Source of the DNA: JAZKSG01 sp964384785
GTDB taxonomy: Archaea > Thermoplasmatota > E2 > DHVEG-1
Length of the DNA: 21,065 nucleotides
Assembly: GCA_964384785.1 (NCBI GenBank)
Contig: CAYLLH010000039.1
Span: forward strand, 1-21,065
Reading direction: 5' to 3'
Part shown: positions 1 to 7,860 of the stretch, in pieces
Layout of the letters: every line of letters starts with the position of its first letter
Numbering within the stretch: the first letter of the stretch is position 1
Translations under genes and position numbers: made by a program
Notes under the pieces: generated by a model
Databases searched by the model: none
Told to the model about the DNA's origin: nothing
What the model saw: the letters and a program-made list of their open reading frames with translations, nothing else

Positions 1-236
1 CTGGTGTTTGTGATATTTGTGGTGAAGAAATAATGCTTGAAAAAAATCTTTCAGGACTGGTAGTCGGTGGGAATGTTTTTGCCTGTGAAAAATGCTGCAC
101 AGATTCATCAAAAGAAGATCTGTCGGATTGGACTAAATCTAAGATGAAAAAACCTGGAGATGTTCGCCCTATCGGCCTATGGCTTACTCAGGAAAAAAAC
201 AAACAAAGATCTATTCGCGGAAACATCAAATTGTGA
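1..236 (+). CDS. C-terminal part of a small zinc-binding protein (5' end outside window)
   Basis: An open frame enters from the left edge (first complete codon at 3) and ends with TGA at 234-236. The visible part is about 77 residues. It starts with a CxxC pair (CDIC), followed about 21 residues later by a second cysteine cluster (CEKCC), which is the usual layout of a treble-clef or ribbon zinc site. The tail is basic and polar (TKSKMKKPGD, RSIRGNIKL). There is an internal ATG at 33, but starting there would cut off the first CxxC, so the real start is probably upstream of the window. The N-terminal CxxC resembles the zinc knuckle of archaeal MBF1-like proteins, but no helix-turn-helix follows, so I do not assign that name. 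Function unknown. The next gene has its own promoter, so this one is probably not part of the chemotaxis operon. Confidence 0.6.
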   Translation, partial: GVCDICGEEIMLEKNLSGLVVGGNVFACEKCCTDSSKEDLSDWTKSKMKKPGDVRPIGLWLTQEKNKQRSIRGNIKL

Positions 237-372
237 CTATATTTTACCTATTTTCATCTGATATTTTACCTTAACTATTAAATAGAAGTATTTTATTTAT
301 TATATTGGATTTGCTTCAAAAATAATGAGGCGATGGGATAAAACTTTACACAAACTCAAAAATATTAACTAA

Positions 373-421
373 TTTATATAAAAAAATAAATTGGTTTTTC
401 AAAAAACCTTAAGGATGGGAT
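373..421 (+). promoter_or_regulatory. Promoter and ribosome-binding site of the chemotaxis operon
   Basis: The 196-base gap before cheF contains a TATA-like box, TTTATATAAAA, at 373-383. A perfect inverted repeat (GGTTTTT-CA-AAAAACC, 393-408) is centred about 22 bases downstream, where transcription would be expected to start. A ribosome-binding site, GGATGGGAT (413-421, 7 of 9 matches to GGAGGTGAT), lies 11 bases before the ATG at 433. No other TATA box this clear is seen before the end of the PAS gene, so one promoter may drive the whole cluster. The start site was not mapped and the repeat as operator is inference. Confidence 0.5.
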
Positions 422-432
422 CACAAAAACCT

Positions 433-1344
433 ATGGCTGAAGAAAATATACTTTTAGAAAAAACCAGAGTCAAATTCATAGACTCTCTTCCTGAGCCACT
501 AAATAATCCCAAAAAGGACTGGAAACAAGGAAACTTCCTTATAACAAATGAAGAAATACAATTTATTCCAGATGACGGAGACGACTCAACTATTAAACTA
601 ACAGATGTATCCGATGTAGGAAGGAAAGTAAAACTAGGTAAACTATCACTCGGTGCATCAAGAATAATAACAATTGATCATAAAAACGAAAACCAAAACT
701 CAATATCATTAATATCAACAGCAGATCAACAACATGAAACAACACTAAAAAAAATTATATTAAAATCAATAATTGACAACTCAGATATCGAATTCGTATC
801 ACCCTTCAGCCAAGGAGGAAAAATACTTTTTGATAAACAACCAGTAAAAGGCACAATATCTGTTGAAGAAAACATGTTACAACTCACATCAGAATGGCTC
901 GGTAAAAAACAAAAAGAAAACATAGACATACTAAACGTTGATGATTTCGACAAAAGCGTAGATCAATCAAAAAAAGGATCACTAACACTAAAATACCAAA
1001 AAGAAGGAATAGTAATATCCACACTCATAAGTTCTAATGAGAAACTAATAAATCTTATAGAAAAATATGTCAAGGTCCTAAAAGGAATAACAGATGAAGA
1101 CGAGGAAGAAATAGATCTTGATGAAAATCAATTCATGCTATTACAAATGATGTACAGTAGCGATATAAACGCAGAAGATGCAATGGAAATGCTAGGAGTG
1201 GACCTACCTGGTCTAGAAAAAATCGTCCAATCACTAGTTCAATACAAATTATTAGCAGTATCCGGAGATGATGAATTTAAACTTACAGAAAAGGGCACAA
1301 AATATATAGTAGCTCAAATGAAAAAAAACATACAAAATGCATAA
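433..1344 (+). CDS. cheF: CheF, archaeal chemotaxis adaptor to the archaellum
   Basis: This 303-residue protein resembles CheF (formerly DUF439), an archaea-specific factor known from Halobacterium to bind CheY and couple the chemotaxis system to the archaellar motor. Seen here: an N-terminal section beginning MAEENILLEKTRVKF with alternating strand-like segments, then an acidic linker (DEDEEEIDLDE) and a C-terminal winged-helix-like region from about residue 230 (ENQFMLLQMMYS through KLTEKGTKYIV). The frame is also open from a TTG at 391 and an ATG at 415. I choose 433 because GGATGGGAT sits at the right distance before it, while the ATG at 415 has AAGG immediately against it. It is the first gene of the che cluster and directly precedes cheY, a typical archaeal arrangement. 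It predicts that this organism, or a recent ancestor, has an archaellum, although no archaellum gene lies in the window. The family call rests mainly on context and overall architecture. Confidence 0.8.
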   Translation: MAEENILLEKTRVKFIDSLPEPLNNPKKDWKQGNFLITNEEIQFIPDDGDDSTIKLTDVSDVGRKVKLGKLSLGASRIITIDHKNENQNSISLISTADQQHETTLKKIILKSIIDNSDIEFVSPFSQGGKILFDKQPVKGTISVEENMLQLTSEWLGKKQKENIDILNVDDFDKSVDQSKKGSLTLKYQKEGIVISTLISSNEKLINLIEKYVKVLKGITDEDEEEIDLDENQFMLLQMMYSSDINAEDAMEMLGVDLPGLEKIVQSLVQYKLLAVSGDDEFKLTEKGTKYIVAQMKKNIQNA

Positions 1345-1393
1345 AAAAAAAATTAGGAGTTTAAAAAAAAATTGAAACCACGAGGAGGGAAAT

Positions 1394-1756
1394 ATGGGAA
1401 AAAAAGTACTATTAGTAGACGACACAAAATTTATGAGGATGATGCTAGCAAACATCCTTAAACCAAAAGGCTATGAAATTGTAGCTGAAGCATCAGATGG
1501 ACTTGAAGCCGTAGATAAATACAAAGAACACAAACCAGACATAGTAACCATGGATATCGTCATGCCAAACATGAACGGAATAGAAGCTGTAAAAAACATA
1601 ACCGCTGAAGATGGAAACGCCAAAGTCATAATGGTCACAGCAGTAGGACAAGAATCCAAAGTCAAAGAAGCTATACAAGCTGGTGCAATCGGTTATATCG
1701 TAAAACCTTTTCAAGCACCACAAGTCCTTGAAGAAGTCCAAAAAGTACTAGGATAG
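1394..1756 (+). CDS. cheY: CheY, chemotaxis response regulator
   Basis: A 120-residue single receiver domain with no output domain. The phosphorylation site is complete: acidic pair D9-D10, phospho-acceptor D54 (in TMDIVMP), T82 (VTAVGQ) and K104 (VKPF). CheA would phosphorylate it in the cytoplasm. In archaea CheY-P acts on the archaellum through CheF, whose gene is immediately upstream, and is dephosphorylated by CheC-family phosphatases, three of which are encoded downstream. The start is well supported: GAGGAGGG at 1382-1389 lies four bases before the ATG, one of the strongest ribosome sites in the operon, which fits a protein needed in excess over CheA. The MDIVMPNMNG segment is typical of archaeal and Bacillus/Thermotoga-type CheY. 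Confidence 0.95.
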   Translation: MGKKVLLVDDTKFMRMMLANILKPKGYEIVAEASDGLEAVDKYKEHKPDIVTMDIVMPNMNGIEAVKNITAEDGNAKVIMVTAVGQESKVKEAIQAGAIGYIVKPFQAPQVLEEVQKVLG

Positions 1757-1792
1757 TCTTCCACCCAACCTTTATTCTAAGGAGTGAAATAA

Positions 1793-3280
1793 GTGACTAT
1801 TCGAGTCCTAGTTGTAGATGATTCAGCTTTAATGCGAAAAATGATTAGTGATATTTTAAATTCTGATCCATTAATAGAAGTTGTAGATATATCCTACAAC
1901 GGAGAAGACGCAGTAAAAAAAACAGAAAAATACAAACCAGATTTAATAACCATGGATGTCGAAATGCCAGTAAAAAACGGTATAGAGGCAACCAAAGAAA
2001 TCATGGAAAAAAACCCGACACCTGTCCTAATGTTAAGCGCTCTAACACAACAAGGAGCAGATGTAACACTAGATGCACTAGAAGCAGGAGCAATAGATTT
2101 CATATGCAAACCATCAGGGTCAATCTCTACAGATCTTGATGAAATAGGAAAAGACATCATAAAAAAAGTAAAATCAGTAGCCAGAGCCAACGTAGAAACC
2201 AAAAAAACAATAATCAAAGATTTTACACCATCACATAAAAAACCTTTAACCGGCCGGAAAATAAACACACTAATAGTAGACGATTCACCCTTTTTTATAA
2301 AAACAACAAAAGATATAATCAGAAGCCATCCAGATATAAAAATAATAGGAACCGCAGAAAACGGACAAGAAGCCTATGAAAAATACCTGCAACTCAAACC
2401 CGATGTAATACTAATGGACATTGAAATGCCAGAAATGAATGGCGTAGAAGCTACACATAAAATCCTAAAAGAATCCTTCGTACCAATAATCGTTTTCAGC
2501 GGAAAAACAGCTGATGAAATGCAAGATGTAAAAACCGCATTAGAACTCGGAGCAATAGATTTTCTTGCAAAACCCTCAGAAAATATGTCAATGCATTCAA
2601 TTTCACAACTCTTAGTTCAAAAAATACGAGAAGCCAGCAGACAGAAAAAAACAAGTACCTTAGGAAAAACATCTGAAAAAATACTCGTAATAGGCTCAAG
2701 CACAGGCGGCCCTCAAACACTAACCAAAGTAATACCCTATCTACCAGCAGACATACCCGCTGGAGTATTAATAGTCCAACATATGCCACCAGTTTTCACA
2801 AAAAGCCTAGCAGAAAGACTAGATAAACTATCAGAAATCACAGTAAAAGAAGCAGAAGAAGGAGACGAAATAAAACCAGGTCTAGCACTAATAGCACCTG
2901 GAAACTACCACATGAAAATAGAAGAAACCACAATAAAAGGAATGAAAAAAAGAATAATAAAACTAAACCAAGAAGACCGAATCCATGGAGTAAGACCCGC
3001 AGTAGATGTAACCTTTACATCAGCTGCAAACATTTATGGAAAAAACACAACAGCTGTAATTCTTACCGGGATGGGACAAGATGGAGCAAACTCAATGGGA
3101 CTAATCAAAGCCAAAGGCGGCTACACTATAGCTCAAAACGAACAAACATCAATAATTTTTGGAATGCCACAAGCCGCAATAAAACTAGGAGTTGTAAACA
3201 AAGTCCTACCATTAAACATGATACCATCCCATATAACTAAAAAATTAAAAAACCCTGTTAAAGAGGCAAAAAATGTCTGA
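1793..3280 (+). CDS. cheB: CheB methylesterase/deamidase with two tandem receiver domains
   Basis: This 495-residue protein removes methyl groups from (and deamidates) chemoreceptor glutamate sites. The usual CheB has about 350 residues with one receiver; this one has two. Receiver 1 (about 1-125) keeps D9-D10, D55, S82 and K106. Receiver 2 (about 157-280) keeps D163-D164, D209, S236 and K260. Both contain the CheB-type MD(V/I)EMP...NG(I/V)EAT segment, so they look like a duplication within CheB, not a fusion with CheY. The catalytic domain (about 295-480) has the Ser-His-Asp triad: S303 in GSSTGGP, H330 in QHMPP and D430 in GMGQDG. The start is GTG at 1793 behind AAGGAGTG; the frame runs straight into a canonical receiver N-terminus. 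The stop overlaps the cheA start by 8 bases, implying translational coupling. Both phospho-aspartates appear usable, so activation could need one or both. Confidence 0.93.
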   Translation: MTIRVLVVDDSALMRKMISDILNSDPLIEVVDISYNGEDAVKKTEKYKPDLITMDVEMPVKNGIEATKEIMEKNPTPVLMLSALTQQGADVTLDALEAGAIDFICKPSGSISTDLDEIGKDIIKKVKSVARANVETKKTIIKDFTPSHKKPLTGRKINTLIVDDSPFFIKTTKDIIRSHPDIKIIGTAENGQEAYEKYLQLKPDVILMDIEMPEMNGVEATHKILKESFVPIIVFSGKTADEMQDVKTALELGAIDFLAKPSENMSMHSISQLLVQKIREASRQKKTSTLGKTSEKILVIGSSTGGPQTLTKVIPYLPADIPAGVLIVQHMPPVFTKSLAERLDKLSEITVKEAEEGDEIKPGLALIAPGNYHMKIEETTIKGMKKRIIKLNQEDRIHGVRPAVDVTFTSAANIYGKNTTAVILTGMGQDGANSMGLIKAKGGYTIAQNEQTSIIFGMPQAAIKLGVVNKVLPLNMIPSHITKKLKNPVKEAKNV

Positions 3281-5327
3281 ATATAAAGATATGTTTGTTG
3301 AAGAAGCAAGAGAACACCTTGATACCTTAAATCAAACACTAGTAGATTTTGAAGAAAACCCTGAAGATCAAGAAGCATTAAACCACATCTTCAGAGCAGC
3401 ACACACGCTAAAAGGAATGGCAGCTGCTATGAACTACGAAAAAATACAGGAACTATCACATAAAACCGAAGATACCCTTGACTTAGTTAGAAACAAGGAA
3501 CTAGAGGTATCAACAGATCTAGTAGACTTAATTTTTGACTGTTTCGACGGCCTAGAAAAAATGGTGGAAGACATAGCTGATTCAGATGCTACAGATTTTA
3601 ATATAGATGAACTGGTTGAAAAATTAAAAAATCACATGGAAAACACAGGGAATAAAAACAAAAAAAGTAAGAAAAAAACTAAAAAGAATAAAACAAAATC
3701 AAAAACAAAAAATTTAAAACTAAACAAAAAAACAGAAAACAAAGTTTTCAAAGAAATCAAAAACGGAAAAAACGCTTTCAATCTTAATATAGAAGTTGAT
3801 GAAAACTGCCAGATGAAATCAATAAGAGCATTCCTGCTTCTAAAAAAACTCGATGGAACTGGAGATATAATTTATGCAAAACCAAAAAAGAAAGACATAG
3901 AGGATGGAAAATTCGAAAATAGCTTCGAACTAATTTTTATTACTGATAACAACCATGAAAACGTTCAAGAATTAATAGGTTCTGTTTCAGAAATATCCTC
4001 CAAAGTAATCTCAGAAATAAAAACAGAAAATGATAAACTAAAACTAAAAGAAATAAAACAGGAAACATCTGAAATCAAAAATGAAACAAAAACAGATACA
4101 GAACAAGCAGAAACAGATGATAAAAAAGAAACAAAAACCAATACAAAAACAAACAACAAATCTAAAACATCTAAAAAAGGAAACCAAAGCATAAGAGTAG
4201 AGATGGATCAACTAGATGATTTCATGAACCTTATCGGCGAACTCGTGATAAGCAAAGGAAGACTCGGACAAATAGCAAGTGAAAACGATATCGATGATCT
4301 ATCAGATGCAATAAACATATTTGACCGACTCACCTCAGAACTACAAGAAAAAATAATGAACATACGTATGATACCGATGAGTCATATCTTCAACCGTTTC
4401 CCAAGAATGATAAGAGATCTCTCAAAAAGCAATAACAAAAAACTAAATCTAAACATTGAAGGAGAAGGAATAGAACTAGATAGAACAATATTAGATGAAA
4501 TCGGCGATCCACTAGTACATCTACTAAGAAACTCAGTAGACCATGGAATAGAAACACCAGAAGAAAGAAAAAACAAAGGAAAACCAGAAACTGGAAACGT
4601 GGATCTTATAGCTGAAAGAAAAAGAAACCATGTACTAATAGAAGTAAAAGACGATGGAAAAGGAATCGACCCAAACCTTATGAAAAAAACCGCGGTAAAA
4701 AAAGGCCTTAAAACACAAGAAGAAGTAGACAGAATGGATGACCAAGAAGCACTTAATCTACTATGGCTACCAGGACTTTCAAGCAAAGAAAAAATAACAA
4801 ATGTATCAGGACGCGGTGTAGGAATGGACGTGGTAAAATCCACAATCGAAAAACTCAACGGAGCTGTGGAATTCACATCAGAAAAAGACAAAGGAAGCAC
4901 ATTCTCACTAAAACTACCATTAACCATGGCTATTTTCAAATCACTATTCGTAGGAACTGAAAACGAAACATATGCCATACCAATAAGCAACATAATCGAA
5001 ACAGTAAAACTAGACAAAAATGAAATAAAAACAATCAAAGGATCAAAAACCACTCTTCTGAGAAACGAAGTACTACCACTCGTTTCCCTAGCTGACTTAT
5101 TAGAAATAAAAAAAGAACAACAAGATGAAAACAATCTTTTCGCAGTAGTTGTACAAAAAGAAGAAAAAAAATATGGACTAATAGTCGACCGGCTAATCGG
5201 AGAACAAGAAATAACCATAAAAAACGTCGGAGGAACCATGAAAAGAACCAAAGGCGTCGCAGGAGTAACAATAACCGGAGATGGAAGAGTAATCCTTGTA
5301 TTAGATATAAACACACTAATAAGATAA
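3273..5327 (+). CDS. cheA: CheA, chemotaxis histidine kinase
   Basis: A 684-residue kinase that autophosphorylates and passes phosphate to CheY and CheB under receptor control. Domains in order: P1 histidine phosphotransfer (1-120) with H44 in AAHTLKG; a lysine-rich linker (about 125-157); P2 regulator-docking domain (about 165-250); a second Lys/Thr/Glu-rich linker (about 255-303); P3 dimerisation helices (about 305-370, MNLIGELVISKGRL); P4 ATPase (about 390-550) with N box N420 (LRNSVDHG), G1 box D460-DGKG and G2 box GRGVGMD (513-519); and P5 CheW-like domain (about 550-684). All catalytic motifs are present. The ATG lies inside the cheB stop (ATGTCTGA). No CheW gene is in the window, so P5 must dock with a CheW encoded elsewhere. 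Both linkers are written in long A-rich stretches (about 3640-3735 and 4030-4190) but the frame stays intact. Confidence 0.96.
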   Translation: MSEYKDMFVEEAREHLDTLNQTLVDFEENPEDQEALNHIFRAAHTLKGMAAAMNYEKIQELSHKTEDTLDLVRNKELEVSTDLVDLIFDCFDGLEKMVEDIADSDATDFNIDELVEKLKNHMENTGNKNKKSKKKTKKNKTKSKTKNLKLNKKTENKVFKEIKNGKNAFNLNIEVDENCQMKSIRAFLLLKKLDGTGDIIYAKPKKKDIEDGKFENSFELIFITDNNHENVQELIGSVSEISSKVISEIKTENDKLKLKEIKQETSEIKNETKTDTEQAETDDKKETKTNTKTNNKSKTSKKGNQSIRVEMDQLDDFMNLIGELVISKGRLGQIASENDIDDLSDAINIFDRLTSELQEKIMNIRMIPMSHIFNRFPRMIRDLSKSNNKKLNLNIEGEGIELDRTILDEIGDPLVHLLRNSVDHGIETPEERKNKGKPETGNVDLIAERKRNHVLIEVKDDGKGIDPNLMKKTAVKKGLKTQEEVDRMDDQEALNLLWLPGLSSKEKITNVSGRGVGMDVVKSTIEKLNGAVEFTSEKDKGSTFSLKLPLTMAIFKSLFVGTENETYAIPISNIIETVKLDKNEIKTIKGSKTTLLRNEVLPLVSLADLLEIKKEQQDENNLFAVVVQKEEKKYGLIVDRLIGEQEITIKNVGGTMKRTKGVAGVTITGDGRVILVLDINTLIR

Positions 5328-5355
5328 AAAAAAATAATTTGGGTGAAAAAAACCT

Positions 5356-5994
5356 ATGGAAGAAATAAAATTAGATGAAGCACAAAAAGATGCATTAAAA
5401 GAAGTCGCAAACATTGGTGCTTCACATGCAGCAACAGCACTATCAAAAATGATAAACAAAGACATAGACATAGATGTACCAAAAATAGAGATAACACCAC
5501 TCTCTGAAACCATAAACTGTGTAAAAGACGAAAAAATAGGCGTAGGAATATATCTACAAATAACAGACACACTACCCTCCTATGTACTTTTAATAATGCC
5601 CAAAGAAAGTGCTTTTGCACTAGCCGGACTTCTAACCGGTGAAAACGATAAAACAAAAAACATTTTATCAGAAATGGATCAATCAGCATTAAAAGAAGTC
5701 GCAAACATAATAATGTGTGCATTTTTCGACAGCATAACAGCACTAATAGACGTCCCACTCGTCCCAAGCCCACCAGCTTTAGCATATGATGAACCAGTAG
5801 CAGTAATGGACTATGTTTTAATAAAAATCGGAGAAGTCGCAGATACAGCAGTAGTTTTTAATGCAAACCTAGAAGTAGAAAAAACCCAAAAAATCAATAT
5901 AAACATGCTACTACTCCCTGAACCTAAATCCGTAAAAGTACTCCTTGAAAAACTAGGAATAGCCTGTGGCGGAACCATAAAAGATGAGGTGTAA
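5356..5994 (+). CDS. cheC: CheC-family CheY-P phosphatase, first copy
   Basis: A 212-residue CheC protein, the family that dephosphorylates CheY-P and binds CheD. Each active site in the family has the pattern (D/S)xxxExxN-x22-P, and both sites are complete: D12-E16-N19-P42 and S110-E114-N117-P140. The pseudo-symmetric layout (NIGASHAATALS in the first half, NIIMCAFFDS in the second) is typical. The gene begins 28 bases after cheA behind GGGTGA (5341-5346). It is most like the next gene, sharing long identical stretches such as DALKEVANIG versus DALQEVANIG, so the two look like a tandem duplication. Its 3' end carries the ribosome site of the next copy, which suggests coupled translation. Which copy is the main CheD partner cannot be read from sequence alone. 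Confidence 0.93.
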   Translation: MEEIKLDEAQKDALKEVANIGASHAATALSKMINKDIDIDVPKIEITPLSETINCVKDEKIGVGIYLQITDTLPSYVLLIMPKESAFALAGLLTGENDKTKNILSEMDQSALKEVANIIMCAFFDSITALIDVPLVPSPPALAYDEPVAVMDYVLIKIGEVADTAVVFNANLEVEKTQKININMLLLPEPKSVKVLLEKLGIACGGTIKDEV

Positions 5995-5998
5995 TTTT

Positions 5999-6613
5999 TT
6001 GCAAAAAATAATTTTAAACCCTGATCAAAAAGATGCACTACAAGAAGTCGCAAACATAGGAGCAGCTCACGCGGCAACAGCATTATCAAAAATGACAAAC
6101 AGAGAAATACAAATGGGTATACCCAAAGTGGAAGTAATACCCATAGAAAAAACAGTAGAAACCGTGATGGATGAAGAAGTAATAACAGGAGTATTCCTAA
6201 AAATAGAAGATGGAATACCATTAAACATTTTACTTCTATCATCAATTGAAAGCTCAATATCATTATCAAACATGCTTATGGGAAAAAACCCAGAAGAAAC
6301 CAAAGATTACCTTGATGAAATGGATCAATCAGCTATGAAAGAAGTAGGAAACGTGATAATGTGCGCGTTTTTCGACAGTCTATCAGAACTACTAAACATT
6401 TCACTGATACCCGGGCCACCCAACCTAGCATATGACATGCCCGCAGCAGTACTAGACTATGTGCTAATACAGTTAGGAGAAGTAGCAAATGAAGCAGTAG
6501 TATTCAGCTGCGATGTAAAAGAAGAACAAGGAAGCAACTTCAAACTAGATTTATTCTTACTACCATCACCAAATTCAGTAAAGATAATGCTTGAAAAACT
6601 TGGAATGAATTAA
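5999..6613 (+). CDS. cheC: CheC-family CheY-P phosphatase, second copy
   Basis: A 204-residue CheC paralogue with both phosphatase motifs complete: DALQEVAN followed 22 residues later by P, and SAMKEVGN followed 22 residues later by P. I place the start at TTG 5999, because a perfect GAGGTG (5986-5991) lies seven bases before it. The in-frame ATG at 5984 overlaps cheC copy 1, has no ribosome site and would put GAGGTG inside the coding region. The ribosome site lies within the last codons of copy 1. The protein shares the SLIPGPPNLAYD and VLDYVLIQLGE blocks with copy 1 (VPLVPSPPALAYD, VMDYVLIKIGE), supporting recent duplication. Its function should be dephosphorylating CheY-P or one of the CheB receivers, possibly with a different partner preference. 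Confidence 0.92.
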   Translation: MQKIILNPDQKDALQEVANIGAAHAATALSKMTNREIQMGIPKVEVIPIEKTVETVMDEEVITGVFLKIEDGIPLNILLLSSIESSISLSNMLMGKNPEETKDYLDEMDQSAMKEVGNVIMCAFFDSLSELLNISLIPGPPNLAYDMPAAVLDYVLIQLGEVANEAVVFSCDVKEEQGSNFKLDLFLLPSPNSVKIMLEKLGMN

Positions 6614-6653
6614 AAAAAAAATAATATTTAGAATAATATTGAGGAAAAAAATC

Positions 6654-7328
6654 ATGTCCCAAATTGAAAATTTGAATAAAGACCAACTTGATGCATTGCA
6701 AGAAACCGGAAACATAGGCTGTTCTCACGCGGCAACAGCTGTTTCAAACATGATAGGAAAAACAGTAAACATATCAGTCCCACAAATCAAAGTAGAAAAA
6801 ACACAAAATTTAGACAATATTTTCCTGTCTATGTTTGGAGATAAAAAAATCATAGGAGTATATCTGGAATTAACAGATGAATTCCAAGGAAGCATACTAA
6901 TGCTTTTTACAAAAAAAAGTGCATTATCCTTATCAGACACATTAGTAGGACAAGAACCAGGAACCTCTACAGAACTAAATGAGATGGCTAAATCAGCAAT
7001 CACCGAAGTAGGAAATATAGTAGTATCAGCCTACACCAATGCACTAGGAGCATTGTTAAATTCGACAGTGATGCTATCGCCTCCAACATACACTGAGGAA
7101 GTACCACAAGGAGTACTAGATAAAGTACAAACAACACTAGGTGGAGACACAAAACATGCATTAATTTTTGATATAAAATTCACCGGGGAAGGAAACCTAT
7201 TTGATTCATATTTTGTACTTCTTCCCTCTCCAAAATCATTAGATAATCTTTTAGAAAAACTATGCTGCATGGTTTCATCAGATGGAGAAACAAACACAGA
7301 TGAATATCTAAACTCATTAAAGAAATAA
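6654..7328 (+). CDS. cheC: CheC-family CheY-P phosphatase, third and most divergent copy
   Basis: A 224-residue CheC paralogue starting MSQIENLNKDQLDALQETGN. Both active-site motifs are present with exact spacing: DALQETGN-x22-P and SAITEVGN-x22-P. The start is ATG 6654, behind GAGG at 6641-6644; a TTG at 6639 overlaps that ribosome site and is less likely. It differs from the other two in the region between the sites (LSMFGDKKIIGVYLELTDE; LVGQEPGTSTELNEMAKS) and has a longer polar C-terminal tail (about 18 residues after the last conserved helix). Lying directly before cheD, it could be the partner that CheD binds, since CheC-CheD pairs are often adjacent. That pairing is inference. Confidence 0.92.
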   Translation: MSQIENLNKDQLDALQETGNIGCSHAATAVSNMIGKTVNISVPQIKVEKTQNLDNIFLSMFGDKKIIGVYLELTDEFQGSILMLFTKKSALSLSDTLVGQEPGTSTELNEMAKSAITEVGNIVVSAYTNALGALLNSTVMLSPPTYTEEVPQGVLDKVQTTLGGDTKHALIFDIKFTGEGNLFDSYFVLLPSPKSLDNLLEKLCCMVSSDGETNTDEYLNSLKK

Positions 7329-7342
7329 AAAAAGGTTGACTC

Positions 7343-7834
7343 ATGAAAGAGCCCCCTGTATTAGTAGGAATAGGAGAATATGCTGTATCGGCTGGAGAAA
7401 AAAAGCTAACCACGGTAGGTTTAGGAAGCTGTGTAGGAATAGTTATTTTTGACAAAAATCAAAAAATTTCAGGTCTATCACATATAATGCTACCAACTAT
7501 GGGAGCAAAACAGGACAGGATAGGAAAATATGCAGACACTGCTATCCCAAAAATGTTAGAAGATATGCTTAAAAAAGGAGCAAATAAGATGCTTTTAAGA
7601 GCAAAAATAGCCGGCGGAGCAAGCGTTTTTTCTTTCAAAGAAGACAACCTAAAAATCGGTGATAGAAACATAAGAGCTGTAAAAGAAATCCTAAAAAATT
7701 ACAATATAAGAATACTAAGTGAAGACGTAGGGGGAAACCGAGGAAGAACAATAATATTTGATCCAATAACAACAGATTTATTTATAAGAATGGTAAAAAA
7801 AGGACCAGATGAACCAAGTAATAAAGTTATATAA
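7343..7834 (+). CDS. cheD: CheD, chemoreceptor glutamine deamidase
   Basis: A 163-residue CheD, which deamidates glutamines on chemoreceptors and, in Bacillus and Thermotoga, binds CheC and stimulates its phosphatase activity. The cysteine-hydrolase triad is visible: T24 (LTTVGLG), C30 (GLGSCVGI) and H47 (LSHIMLP), with spacing matching the Thermotoga protein. The glycine-rich AGGASVF segment and VGGNRGRTI near the C-terminus are also typical. The ribosome site before the ATG is weak (AGGTTG at best), unlike most genes of the operon, so translation may depend on coupling to the upstream cheC, whose stop is only 14 bases away. Presence of CheD implies that receptors encoded elsewhere carry Gln sites for deamidation. 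Confidence 0.95.
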   Translation: MKEPPVLVGIGEYAVSAGEKKLTTVGLGSCVGIVIFDKNQKISGLSHIMLPTMGAKQDRIGKYADTAIPKMLEDMLKKGANKMLLRAKIAGGASVFSFKEDNLKIGDRNIRAVKEILKNYNIRILSEDVGGNRGRTIIFDPITTDLFIRMVKKGPDEPSNKVI

Positions 7835-7860
7835 AAAAAGGGAAAATAGGTGAAAAAAAA

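Noticed and set aside
391..432. Longer CheF starting at TTG 391 or ATG 415
   Set aside because: The TTG overlaps the inverted repeat near the expected transcription start, and the ATG at 415 has its purine run too close. ATG 433 has a good GGATGGGAT at suitable distance.
1394..2650. CheY and the first CheB receiver as one broken gene
   Set aside because: cheY ends with a proper stop and cheB has its own ribosome site and GTG start. The second receiver in CheB is a full domain, so there is no frameshift to explain.
4382..5314. Long open frame (310 codons) on the minus strand opposite cheA
   Set aside because: It lies fully within the kinase and CheW-like domains of cheA, which have clear motifs. 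Its product is Ser/Phe-rich low-complexity sequence, as expected from the antisense of A-rich genes.
5984..5998. ATG 5984 as start of the second cheC
   Set aside because: It would place the perfect GAGGTG inside the coding region and lacks any ribosome site of its own; TTG 5999 fits better.
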